A stretch of DNA of 24,336 bases from Verrucomicrobiaceae bacterium. GTDB taxonomy: Bacteria; Verrucomicrobiota; Verrucomicrobiae; Verrucomicrobiales; Akkermansiaceae. The stretch spans positions 1-24,336 of the forward strand of contig CANBTO010000014.1 of the NCBI GenBank assembly GCA_947372405.1, written 5' to 3'. Positions 1 through 7,404 of the stretch are shown piece after piece (position 1 is the first letter of the stretch; each line of letters begins with the position of its first letter). The position numbers were made by a program, and so were the translations under genes. The notes below the pieces were generated by a model. That model made no database searches and had not been told where the DNA came from. It saw only the letters and a program-made list of their open reading frames with translations.

Positions 1-154
1 GGACGAGCTGGCGCGCCACCCCGTTGAGCCGCGGCCTGGTTTCGATAACCGTGATTTCCGTTTCCCTGACGCGTGTGAGCGCCCTGACAAGCCCTTCGGA
101 CTGGCTGACGTGTCCGGGGCTGCCTTCGCTGATGATCCAGACCCGGCGCTTCAT
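1..154 (-). CDS. ELM1/GtrOC1-like putative glycosyltransferase (partial, N-terminus only)
   Basis: This is the first ~51 codons of a minus-strand gene that runs off the left edge. It begins at an ATG (complement of 152-154), 9 nt after the stop of the FkbM methyltransferase gene, so it is probably the next gene of the same operon. The translation starts MKRRVWIISEGSPGHVSQSE and continues GLVRAL. This matches the opening of the mitochondrial-fission ELM1 / GtrOC1 family of putative glycosyltransferases, where a 'W.ISDGKPGHxxQSxGLAxAL' pattern is usual. Family members occur in bacterial lipopolysaccharide and glycan clusters, which fits the neighbours. No strong ribosome binding site is visible. 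The assignment rests on this N-terminal motif alone because the rest of the gene lies outside the window. Confidence 0.6.
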   Translation of the reverse strand, partial: MKRRVWIISEGSPGHVSQSEGLVRALTRVRETEITVIETRPRLNGVARQLV

Positions 155-163
155 CGGTGGGGT

Positions 164-997
164 TCAGGCGTCGAGTTGGAACACCGTGTTCATCCGGCCG
201 CGGGCGATGGCCCGGTAGCCGGCGTTCTCTATCAGACTGCGCAGAGGGTCGTCGCCATGGCCCTTGTCGAGCGTCTCGCAAACCAGCAGTCGCGGATGCA
301 CCGAGCGCGGCGCGTTCGCGAAGTAGTGGCCGAGAATCTTGTCCTCGTGGCCCTCGACATCGATCTTCATCGCATCGATGCGGTTGATGCCCTCGCGTTG
401 CACGAAATCCGCGAGCGGAATCATCTCCACGCTCACTCCATCGGACGTTCCGGTTTCAAGACGGTTGGTGCCGCGGTTTTTCGAGCCGATCATCAGCCGG
501 GCGGTGCCGCTTTGATCGCTGAGGGCGATGGGGTTGAGATGGAGCGACTGAATTCCGTTAGACGCGAGGTTGAAGCGGATGCGCCCGCACAACTCCGGGT
601 CCGGCTCGAAGGCCTCGATGCGCACGGCATCCTTGAAATGCGACCACACCCAGAAGCTGTAGAAACCGGCGTTGGCGCCGATGTCGAAGAACACCGAGCC
701 CGGCTTGAGGGCATCCACGAGCAGCTTGCGCTCCATCGCGTCCGAGAACTGCGGCAGAAACAACCAGCGTTCCTCGGATAGATTGCCGCGCGGGTTGAGG
801 CGCAGGTTCAGGCCCCACATGGCGGTGTCGATCGCGCCGGTGATGCCGTATTTCAACGGCCGGCGCAGCCACAGGCCGATGCGGCGGAAGAAACTTCCCG
901 TCGGCAGCGAGCGGCACAGGCCGATCCAGTTCCGGGTGATGCAACCGGGAGCGCGCTCGCCCCATTTTCCGGAGGTTTCTGAAATGGAATCGTTCAT
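164..997 (-). CDS. FkbM family SAM-dependent methyltransferase
   Basis: A 277-residue protein, likely an O-methyltransferase acting on a glycan or a glycosylated lipid. The SAM-binding motif I is clear (VFFDIGANAGFYSF, about residues 98-111), followed by the acidic loop IEAFEPDP. The FkbM hallmark AMKIDVEGHEDKIL lies near residues 205-218. The open frame extends upstream to 1342, but that part overlaps the glycosyltransferase gene. I chose the ATG at 997 (MNDSISETSG) because it leaves a 61-nt gap to that gene and gives the normal FkbM length. The first ~75 residues (GSFFRRIGLWLRRPLKYGI and on) are a typical N-terminal extension. It lies inside a run of minus-strand glycan and lipid genes, so surface polysaccharide or LPS modification is the likely role. 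The substrate cannot be read from the sequence. Confidence 0.87.
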   Translation of the reverse strand: MNDSISETSGKWGERAPGCITRNWIGLCRSLPTGSFFRRIGLWLRRPLKYGITGAIDTAMWGLNLRLNPRGNLSEERWLFLPQFSDAMERKLLVDALKPGSVFFDIGANAGFYSFWVWSHFKDAVRIEAFEPDPELCGRIRFNLASNGIQSLHLNPIALSDQSGTARLMIGSKNRGTNRLETGTSDGVSVEMIPLADFVQREGINRIDAMKIDVEGHEDKILGHYFANAPRSVHPRLLVCETLDKGHGDDPLRSLIENAGYRAIARGRMNTVFQLDA

Positions 998-1058
998 GCG
1001 GTCGCCAAAAGACTCACACGGCGGGCGCACGGATGGTAAGCAAAATTTTCCGTGGCGG

Positions 1059-1865
1059 TCACTCGTGCCAATGCTCGCCGACCCATGGAGTGGGGAGGAC
1101 ATAGCGCCACAGACATTTACGCCATCGCCTGCCGGTGCCGTGCTGGTCCCACGCCCAGCGGATGTGTCGCATGGGTGAAAGCACCGGGGTTTTTTCCGAA
1201 AAGCGTCCGGCGATGGCGTCTGGCGGTTTCGGATGGCCGGGAAAGGTGATGATCTTCGCGCCTTGGGGCAGCACCGGCGGGCGGAGCATCCGGAGCGGCC
1301 CCCAGCCCATGCAGTGCATGCCGAAGTGCTTGGTCCACGCATGCGGCCAGAACTTCACCCCACCCCTCACACCCGCAGTCACGTAGTTTTGTTCGAAGCG
1401 GTATTTCCGCGAAATACGCACGGAATCCGCCCGCAGGTCTTCGAGCATGTAGGAGTTCCCACCGATGGGAAAACGAAATACCGAAGTCTGTCCGTAACGG
1501 CCATACCAACGCACCCAGTTGCGGGCGACATAAACGTCTTCAGGATCGCCGTAGGTGAAGTAATCGTCGATGTTGGAGACGATGACCGAGTCCAGGTCGA
1601 TGAACAGCGCGGTACCGCTGAGCCCGCCAAGCTCATTGCCCCATAGCGCGATCTTCGGCCACTTGCCGGGGACATCCGGAGGAATCTCGCAGCCCAACAT
1701 GGGCAACGGCAGGCATTTCACTTCCGGACGGATGCCGGTGGTGTCATCTGTGAAGCAGAACAAAGTGAAATCTCCGGTGATGTTCCGTTTCAGCATCGAG
1801 TGGAGAATATTGACATATTCAGGGCCATAAACGGTTCCCCACTTGATGCATACGATCTGTTTCAT
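1059..1865 (-). CDS. Putative GT-A-like glycosyltransferase
   Basis: A 268-residue cytosolic protein with the look of a GT-A nucleotide-sugar transferase. It opens MKQIVCIKWGTVYGPEYVN, then has a FTDDTTGI segment near residue 39 and the DxD-type metal/nucleotide motif FIDLDSVIV near residues 89-97. The order 'CIKWGTxYGPEYVN...FTDD...FLDLDxVIV' recurs in uncharacterised bacterial glycosyltransferases of LPS and capsule clusters. The start codon overlaps the stop of the upstream GT4 gene as ATGA (1862-1865), which implies translational coupling. Donor and acceptor sugars cannot be inferred. The C-terminus is rich in Trp, Arg and His and has no recognised domain. The glycosyltransferase fold is a good inference from motifs, but the CAZy family is uncertain. 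Confidence 0.72.
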   Translation of the reverse strand: MKQIVCIKWGTVYGPEYVNILHSMLKRNITGDFTLFCFTDDTTGIRPEVKCLPLPMLGCEIPPDVPGKWPKIALWGNELGGLSGTALFIDLDSVIVSNIDDYFTYGDPEDVYVARNWVRWYGRYGQTSVFRFPIGGNSYMLEDLRADSVRISRKYRFEQNYVTAGVRGGVKFWPHAWTKHFGMHCMGWGPLRMLRPPVLPQGAKIITFPGHPKPPDAIAGRFSEKTPVLSPMRHIRWAWDQHGTGRRWRKCLWRYVLPTPWVGEHWHE

Positions 1866-2983
1866 CCCGTTTGAGAAATGGACTTGGAGACAAGTGATTG
1901 ATACACACTTAATGTCGCCGTGAGCATTTTATCAAGTGTGAAAGATCCGATGGGCGGGATTTCCAGTTTGGACTTCAGTATCATCGCGGCGACCTCGATG
2001 GCGCGGTCCACATCACCGAGAGGGACGCGGCCAACCGGAAACAAGGCAGCCAGCAACTCGCCGACGCCGCCGCAATCATAACCCACTACCGGTTTGCCAA
2101 GCGCGATGGCTTCCAACACGGTGCGGCCGAAGGACTCCGGCTGGCGCGAGAGGGCGCACACGGCATCACTCACGGACATGACTTCGCGGATATCAGAACG
2201 GTGGCCGAGAAATGTAATGTCGTCCTGAATGCCGAGCGCGAAGACCAGGGCGCGGAGTTCGTCGAGATAAGCGCGTTTTTTTTCATGCGTGTCCCCGGCG
2301 ACGAGCCCGTGGACAGGAACTCCCTGTTGTTTGAGCGCGGCGATGATCTTGAAGAAATCCGCATGACCCTTGAGGCGGGTGATGCGGCCGGGAAGCAGCA
2401 GCACGCGCTTTTCTGTTAGAGCGGGATGATCCGCCTGCCAGCGTGCCAGCCAGTCCGCGGGTGGACGGAATTCCTTGCCGTAGTCGTCCGGAACGATGCC
2501 GCGGTGGATCACCCGGATCTTTTCGGCGGGAGTCTTCGGATAGTTTCCCAGGATATAAGTCCGGATGCTTTCGGAAACAGCGATGACGCGTTCGCCGCGG
2601 GTCATGATCGCCGAGTAGGCGTTCACCGAGTAGAATCCGTGCACTGTGCTCACCAGGTGCGGGCGGGTGGCGGGATCCATGCCGCGCCACGCTAGCCACA
2701 CCACCCAACCGGGCACGCGCGACCGGATGTGCAGGATGTCCGGACGCTCTTTTGTTAGAAACCGCCGCAGCGGCAGGACCTGCAGCAAAGTGGCCGGGCT
2801 CTTGCGGTGCACGGGCATGGTGATATGCCGCGCACCGGCCTTTTCGAGCGCGCCGACCAGCCGTCCGCCATTGGAGATGACGACGGCTTCATGGCCTTCG
2901 CGCACGAGGAACGAGGCGACTTCCAAGGTGCCGCGCTCGACGCCGCCGGCATTCATTTCTGGCAGGATCTGGACGACTTTCAT
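1862..2983 (-). CDS. Glycosyltransferase family 4 (GT-B)
   Basis: A 373-residue GT-B glycosyltransferase of the GT4 type, the class that adds sugars to LPS, capsule or glycolipids from nucleotide-sugar donors. The N-terminal Rossmann half starts MKVVQILPEMNAGGVERGTL with the acceptor-side glycine motif. The C-terminal donor-binding half has LLLPGRITRLKGH (about residues 195-207) and the signature E-x7-E in PESFGRTVLEAIALGKPVV (E283 and E291). The open frame extends upstream to 3169. I chose the ATG at 2983 because it restores the canonical GT4 start and gives an ATGA overlap (2980-2983) with the preceding acyltransferase gene. Its own stop overlaps the next gene's start in the same way. Two coding-strand CTAACA (Leu-Thr) words occur in it at about 2414-2420 and 2753-2759. 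Confidence 0.9.
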   Translation of the reverse strand: MKVVQILPEMNAGGVERGTLEVASFLVREGHEAVVISNGGRLVGALEKAGARHITMPVHRKSPATLLQVLPLRRFLTKERPDILHIRSRVPGWVVWLAWRGMDPATRPHLVSTVHGFYSVNAYSAIMTRGERVIAVSESIRTYILGNYPKTPAEKIRVIHRGIVPDDYGKEFRPPADWLARWQADHPALTEKRVLLLPGRITRLKGHADFFKIIAALKQQGVPVHGLVAGDTHEKKRAYLDELRALVFALGIQDDITFLGHRSDIREVMSVSDAVCALSRQPESFGRTVLEAIALGKPVVGYDCGGVGELLAALFPVGRVPLGDVDRAIEVAAMILKSKLEIPPIGSFTLDKMLTATLSVYQSLVSKSISQTG

Positions 2984-4224
2984 GGCAGCGGAATGACGGG
3001 CACCGCTTCGCTGCGGGCGGTTTTGATAAACGTTTTCGTGGCTCCGGGCGCGAGGATGAAATCCAACGGCAGCACGGCGGACAACTCGATGGCGGCGATG
3101 GTTTCGCGCAACGCGGCGCGATCCGCTCCGGATGGAACGACGTGGACGCGCGTGTTTTCCGGAAGCCACGACGGCAGCGCGCGGCCTGCTGTTAGAGCGA
3201 CCTCACACACGAGGTCCGGATGCGTCCATGATTCGGGGAGCTGCCAGGAATCCGGAACGTCCACGAGCCAGAGCAGCGTGCGCAGGAGCTTGGAGCCGCC
3301 CACCGTTTCCGGGCCTAACCAATTTTTGATCGTATGATAAGGGCGGAAGTAAACCTTCCACCGCTCCTGGAGCCAGAAGACATCGATGGGCCCCGCCTTC
3401 ATCGCCTGTTCGAGGGCGAGCATGCAGTTGTCCGTGGTGTGGGGCCGCGCGACGGGCATGAAAACCGCGCGCCATTTTCCGGGACTCACGGTGGTGACGG
3501 AAAGCGCGAGCACGACGCTTTTCGCGCGCCGCGCCAGCAGGCTGGGCAACGGGCTGGCCCGCGTCTGGCGGCCGAAGAACCTGACGAGCTCGCCCTTGGT
3601 GCCGACCCGCTGGTCCGCCAGGATGCCGACGATGCCGCCCTCGCGCAGAAACCCGGCGACGTGGAGAGGATTGTCGCGCTTGGAGAACATGCGGGTGCCG
3701 TCGGCCTGGCGGCGGGCGAGCACGCGTTCATCTAACAATTGATTGTTGAGCGGACGGTAGAACGCACCGGCGCGCGAGCCTTTCGGGAAGAAGTGGACGA
3801 TGCGGCTGAGGATCTCCCAGTTTCCCATGTGCGAAAGCAGGAGGACCACGCCGTTGCCACCGGCGAGCGATTGTTCGAGCAGCTCGAGGTTTTCGATGTC
3901 GATGACCTCAGCGAGTTTTTCCGGAGTGAGGCGTGCGGTGTGGGAAGTGGAAATGAGGTTGGCGGCGGTGCGGCGGAAAGTCGCCTTTGCCATTTCGCGG
4001 AGCTCGGGCAGTTCCTTCTCACCGGCGAAGGCGATGCGCAGGTTTCTAAGAATCATTTTCCGGCGCAGCGGCATGAAGTGCCAGACCAACCCGCCGAGCA
4101 CCTCGCCCATGCGGAACACCAGCGGCCCCGGAAGCAGGCCGGTGAATCCCTCGACCAACGTGTGGCCGAGGCACTCCAGCCGCCATTGCAGGGGCTTCGG
4201 GGCTTGTTTCTTTCTGCCGCTCAT
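2980..4224 (-). CDS. LpxL/HtrB-type lysophospholipid acyltransferase with C-terminal extension
   Basis: A 414-residue inner-membrane-associated protein. Residues ~20-305 match lipid A biosynthesis acyltransferases (LpxL/HtrB/MsbB), which add a secondary acyl chain. The catalytic H-x4-E motif is seen in SHMGNWE (H132, E137). It is followed by FYRPLNN (156-161), the ILADQRVGTKG strand (201-211) and the late WLQERWK segment (284-290). Family members are usually ~300 residues. Here ~105 further residues (310-414) follow, with no domain I can name; they look alpha/beta. I chose ATG 4224 (MSGRKKQ). The only earlier start in frame is a TTG at 4293. It is 85 nt downstream of the NlpC-like gene and overlaps the GT4 gene as ATGA. 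It implies that the organism makes a lipid A-like molecule. Confidence 0.85.
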   Translation of the reverse strand: MSGRKKQAPKPLQWRLECLGHTLVEGFTGLLPGPLVFRMGEVLGGLVWHFMPLRRKMILRNLRIAFAGEKELPELREMAKATFRRTAANLISTSHTARLTPEKLAEVIDIENLELLEQSLAGGNGVVLLLSHMGNWEILSRIVHFFPKGSRAGAFYRPLNNQLLDERVLARRQADGTRMFSKRDNPLHVAGFLREGGIVGILADQRVGTKGELVRFFGRQTRASPLPSLLARRAKSVVLALSVTTVSPGKWRAVFMPVARPHTTDNCMLALEQAMKAGPIDVFWLQERWKVYFRPYHTIKNWLGPETVGGSKLLRTLLWLVDVPDSWQLPESWTHPDLVCEVALTAGRALPSWLPENTRVHVVPSGADRAALRETIAAIELSAVLPLDFILAPGATKTFIKTARSEAVPVIPLP

Positions 4225-4309
4225 GGGAAATGCGTGCGCCCGGCCGCAGTGGCAGCCGACCCGTTGGGTAAAGGTTTGCACCCACCCATGCAAGGCCGAT
4301 GCTGGCGGA

Positions 4310-5083
4310 TCAGGTGCCCTTGACCACGATCTTTTCCGCCTTCAGCCAGCGCCGCAGCACCCCCGGATCCGCCGTAAGATTGCCGCGCATCCGCCAGTTC
4401 GACCGTTGCAGTGCGTGCGCGTCCTGCCGGCTCTCGTCCACCACGCACCACGGCTGCGAACCGGACGAATGAATCATCCGGAAATCCTTCCCAGCCACAG
4501 TCAGGAATCCCACATGGGTGTCCAGACCGATCAGATAAATACCGGGTTCGGCGGCTAACAACTCCGCGGCGAAATCATCGTAGGGTTTTCCGACGGTCAG
4601 CACGCAGTCGTCCTTTTTCAGGAATGAGCGCATGATGTTGCCGGAGGGCTGCTGCGCGAGTTGATAGCGGTCCACCTGGAAACCCGCGTCCTTCAGCACC
4701 GTGGCGACAAAATAACCGCAAGCGATTTTTCCGCCACCGGGAACGGCGGCGGTGCCGTTGAAATCCCACGGCGTCCCGAGCCAGCAGCGCATCATTTCAG
4801 GTAGCATGCGTTCGAGAAGCACCCGCGCGTCATGTTCCACCGCCTTGCGTTCGGCCTCGTTGTCCGCCTGACGGTGGCGCCTGGCCAGATCTCCACGGCA
4901 GCGCCCGAGATCGGCAACCAGAACCGCGTAGGTTTTCGGATCCGGCTGCGGGGACCTGTGCAAACTGGTCGCCAAGCCGCCGCAGACACTGCCCAGCCAG
5001 GCACCCAAGGACCCGCGAAACCACCAGCCCGCCGCGCCGGACAAGGCCAGTATCGCAATGAACACGAGCCACCGGGGTTTCAT
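4310..5083 (-). CDS. Membrane-anchored NlpC/P60-like (papain-fold) protein
   Basis: A 257-residue protein with an N-terminal membrane segment (residues ~5-20, WLVFIAILALSGAAGWWF) and therefore probably periplasmic. The globular part carries WLGTPWDFNGTAAVPGGGKI followed by ACGYFVATVL, with a candidate nucleophile Cys122. THVGFLTV supplies a candidate histidine (His190), and RMIHSSG gives His205. This Cys-His layout fits the NlpC/P60 papain-like clan of peptidoglycan or amide hydrolases. I recall similar uncharacterised proteins in Bacteroidota. I chose ATG 5083 (MKPRWL), which places the basic residues just before the hydrophobic stretch; an ATG 12 nt upstream is an alternative. It is the first gene of the minus-strand envelope operon. 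Substrate and activity are inferred. Confidence 0.62.
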   Translation of the reverse strand: MKPRWLVFIAILALSGAAGWWFRGSLGAWLGSVCGGLATSLHRSPQPDPKTYAVLVADLGRCRGDLARRHRQADNEAERKAVEHDARVLLERMLPEMMRCWLGTPWDFNGTAAVPGGGKIACGYFVATVLKDAGFQVDRYQLAQQPSGNIMRSFLKKDDCVLTVGKPYDDFAAELLAAEPGIYLIGLDTHVGFLTVAGKDFRMIHSSGSQPWCVVDESRQDAHALQRSNWRMRGNLTADPGVLRRWLKAEKIVVKGT

Positions 5084-5181
5084 GCCACCAACCATAAGGC
5101 TCACTGAATCCGCCGACAAGCTCCGGCACATGAGTCAGCACCACTTGTGGATGGCCGGATCCGCCTTACTGTTCCATTGCC

Positions 5182-5355
5182 ATGAAAAACAAAGAATCCA
5201 TCGCCAGTGTTCCTCCCGACGAACGTCAGCACATCCGTGAATCCGTGCACCGCGTCAACGCATCCCGCCAGTCGCTCAAGCCGGTCGAGCGCTCCAACCA
5301 GCACCGCCAACCGAAAACCGGTGGCACCGGCGGCCACGGCAAAAGAAAATCCTGA
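5182..5355 (+). CDS. Small basic hypothetical protein (57 aa)
   Basis: A short plus-strand ORF beginning ATG AAA AAC AAA and ending TGA. Its product opens MKNKESIASVPPDERQHIRE and has a tail rich in Arg, Gln, Gly and Lys that ends GGHGKRKS. It is very basic, hydrophilic and without Cys. Third codon positions are rich in G and C, as in neighbouring real genes, which supports coding. It sits in the 320-nt gap between the divergent envelope operon and nth, 48 nt upstream of the nth start and on the same strand. It could be a nucleic-acid-binding small protein, but nothing in the sequence proves that. It is not the known verrucomicrobial 'small basic protein' family as I remember it. Conservation in relatives would decide whether it is real. 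Confidence 0.5.
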   Translation: MKNKESIASVPPDERQHIRESVHRVNASRQSLKPVERSNQHRQPKTGGTGGHGKRKS

Positions 5356-5403
5356 TGCCGTCCCCGCCTTGCATCGCCGCGAGCCACGGCAAAGACTTCC
5401 GCC

Positions 5404-6024
5404 ATGCTGAAAAAGGCACGCGCCGAACACCTGCTGCACCGACTTTCCGAACTCTATCCGGAAACGCCGATCCCGCTGGATCACAAGGACGCCTACACCC
5501 TGCTCGTCGCGGTGTTGCTCTCCGCACAATGCACGGATGTTAGAGTCAACCAAGTAACTCCCGCGCTGTTCGCCCTGGCCGACAACCCGCACGCCATGAT
5601 GAAGGTGCCGGTCGATGACATCCGCGCCATCATCCGGCCTTGCGGCTTGTCGCCGCGCAAGTCCGCCGCGATCTCGGAGCTCTCGAAAATCATTGTCGAG
5701 CAACACGGCGGAGAAGTGCCCGCGGATTTCGCGGCGCTCGAAGCGCTGCCCGGCGTCGGCCACAAAACCGCGTCGGTGGTGATGGCGCAGGCCTTCGGCG
5801 TGCCGGCCTTTCCGGTGGACACCCACATCCACCGCCTCGCGACTCGGTGGAAACTCACCTCCGGTAAAAACGTCGAACAAACCGAACGCGATTTGAAGAA
5901 ACTCTTTCCCCGCGAGTCATGGAACAACCTGCATCTGCAGATCATCTTCTACGGCCGCGAACATTGCACCGCCCGAGGTTGCGATGGAAAATCGTGTTTG
6001 TTGTGCAGGGAGTTGTTCAGTTGA
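5404..6024 (+). CDS. nth: Endonuclease III (DNA glycosylase/AP lyase)
   Basis: A 206-residue bifunctional base-excision-repair enzyme that removes oxidised pyrimidines and cleaves the abasic strand. The order of motifs is typical: LLSAQCTDVRVN (39-49), the helix-hairpin-helix LEALPGVGHKTASVV with catalytic Lys121 (112-126), and VDTHIHRLATRW with catalytic Asp139. The C-terminal [4Fe-4S] region is unusual. Cysteines fall at 188, 193, 198 and 201 (C-x4-C-x4-C-x2-C) instead of the canonical C-x6-C-x2-C-x5-C, and the protein stops soon after. Length is close to the family norm (~210). It is convergent with the FAD oxidoreductase gene, 6 nt from its stop. A GTTAGA word lies in frame as Val-Arg at 5539. 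Confidence 0.93.
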   Translation: MLKKARAEHLLHRLSELYPETPIPLDHKDAYTLLVAVLLSAQCTDVRVNQVTPALFALADNPHAMMKVPVDDIRAIIRPCGLSPRKSAAISELSKIIVEQHGGEVPADFAALEALPGVGHKTASVVMAQAFGVPAFPVDTHIHRLATRWKLTSGKNVEQTERDLKKLFPRESWNNLHLQIIFYGREHCTARGCDGKSCLLCRELFS

Positions 6025-6030
6025 TTCGAT

Positions 6031-7302
6031 TTACCCGATCCGGATCCGCTTGGCCACCGGCACATGCTGGTTCAGCCATGCAAGGAAGAAGAAGACGCGC
6101 AGCCGCCAGCGCACGGCGAAGGGCGGCTCGGTGCTGCCCGCGAGCACGGAGTTGATCGCGCAGACCATGCGGTATTTGTTCACCGGCTGGAAGAAGAGCT
6201 GTGCGAAGTGGAGCTTGTAGAAGTTCTCGATGAACTCCCAATACATGCCGACCTTTTTCCAAGTCCGCTTTTCATAACGCCGCATGGCGGAGGTCATCGC
6301 GCTGCCGGTTGTTAGAGCTTCATCGACTACGCGCGCGCCTTCCCGGCCGCTGGTCATGGCGAGCATCACGCCGCTGGAGAAGACCGGGTCGATGAAACCC
6401 GAGGCATCGCCCACCCGCACCAGCCGCGGTGCGACGAGCGAGCGGTTCTGATAGGAAAAATCCACCGCCACCTGCGGTGCAGCGAGCGCCTCGGCGGACT
6501 TGAATCGGTCCGCCACCGCACGGGTCGAAAGGACCGCGTCCTCGAACACCTGCTCGGGTTTTTTGCCGAGCGCCTGGAAATCCGCCTTGTCCATCACCAG
6601 GCCGACGCTGGTTTTGCCGCCTGCCAGCGGGATAAGCCAGAACCAGGAATTCGCACGCCGCACGATGAGGATGTCCCCGGTTTCATCGCCGGACGGCATG
6701 TCCACGTGCGCGAAGTGACTGAAGATGGCGATCTTCTTGTGCCCCGGATAATAGTCGCGGAGGGAGTCGCGGTTGGCTGTTAGATTGGCGAGTCCGCTGG
6801 CATCGATCAGGAACCGGCCGCTGACGGTTTGCTCCGCGCCGTCGGCATCCCTGTATTTCACCGAGACGCTGTCGCCTGTGGACTGGTGGTCCAGCACGAG
6901 GCACTGCTCGCGCACCTCGGCACCGGCCTCGCGCGAGTGGTCGAGCAGGAGCGCATCGAACTTCGAGCGCTCCACCTGGATGGACTCGGGAAATTCGGTG
7001 AAGCTGCCCTTGGAGAAATCCAGGCGGTTGCGGCGCGAGCCGTCGGCCATCCAGAACTGGGCGCCGCGTTTCACCATGAATCCGGCTGCGGAGATTTTTC
7101 CCCACACGCCGAGTTCCTCGAAGATCGCGCGGTTGTAGGGAAGCAGCGATTCGCCGATGTGGAAGCGTGGAAACTTCGTTTTCTCCAATACCAGCACGCG
7201 GCGGCCGGCCTGCGCCAGCGTTGTGGCCGCGGTCGATCCCGCAGGTCCGCCACCGATGACGATGACGTCCCACTCGAAGCTGGAGGATTCTTGGGCAGAC
7301 AT
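6031..7302 (-). CDS. FAD-dependent oxidoreductase, flavin-dependent halogenase-like
   Basis: A 423-residue flavoprotein. The FAD Rossmann motif is DVIVIGGGPAGSTAA (12-26). GESLLPYN (50-57) follows, and GFMVKRGAQFW (74-84) holds Lys78, which aligns by position with the catalytic lysine of phenol-type halogenases. SWFWLIPL (219-226) contains the WxWxIP motif used to recognise flavin-dependent halogenases. The second FAD motif is VGDASGFIDPVFSSG (297-311). Geranylgeranyl-reductase-like enzymes share the FAD motifs but are not expected to have WxWxIP, so a halogenase-like oxidoreductase is the better call. The open frame continues to 7374; I chose ATG 7302 because the flavin motif then begins near residue 12. 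It is divergent from the next gene, which is also halogenase-like, across a 102-nt gap. The substrate is unknown. Confidence 0.8.
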   Translation of the reverse strand: MSAQESSSFEWDVIVIGGGPAGSTAATTLAQAGRRVLVLEKTKFPRFHIGESLLPYNRAIFEELGVWGKISAAGFMVKRGAQFWMADGSRRNRLDFSKGSFTEFPESIQVERSKFDALLLDHSREAGAEVREQCLVLDHQSTGDSVSVKYRDADGAEQTVSGRFLIDASGLANLTANRDSLRDYYPGHKKIAIFSHFAHVDMPSGDETGDILIVRRANSWFWLIPLAGGKTSVGLVMDKADFQALGKKPEQVFEDAVLSTRAVADRFKSAEALAAPQVAVDFSYQNRSLVAPRLVRVGDASGFIDPVFSSGVMLAMTSGREGARVVDEALTTGSAMTSAMRRYEKRTWKKVGMYWEFIENFYKLHFAQLFFQPVNKYRMVCAINSVLAGSTEPPFAVRWRLRVFFFLAWLNQHVPVAKRIRIG

Positions 7303-7404
7303 GACGCGGGAATGTGGTATATCCGGCGCCAAGGCGCAATCCCGGGATGTCCGCATTCCTTCCCGAGGTTGCATTCAGCCGGAGTGAAAGGATAATCGCC
7401 AGCG
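7303..7404. promoter_or_regulatory. Divergent intergenic promoter region between two FAD oxidoreductase genes
   Basis: This 102-nt gap separates the starts of two oppositely oriented halogenase-like genes, so it must contain both promoters unless transcripts begin in the reading frames. I see an AAAGGAT segment about 15 nt upstream of the ATG at 7405, which could act as a weak ribosome binding site. No clear -35/-10 pair or inverted repeat stands out. The shared region suggests co-regulation, but this is inferred from layout only. Confidence 0.4.

Noticed and set aside
5101..5880. Minus-strand ORF of 259 codons opposite nth and the small basic ORF
   Set aside because: It lies antisense to a clear endonuclease III gene and has no recognisable domain.
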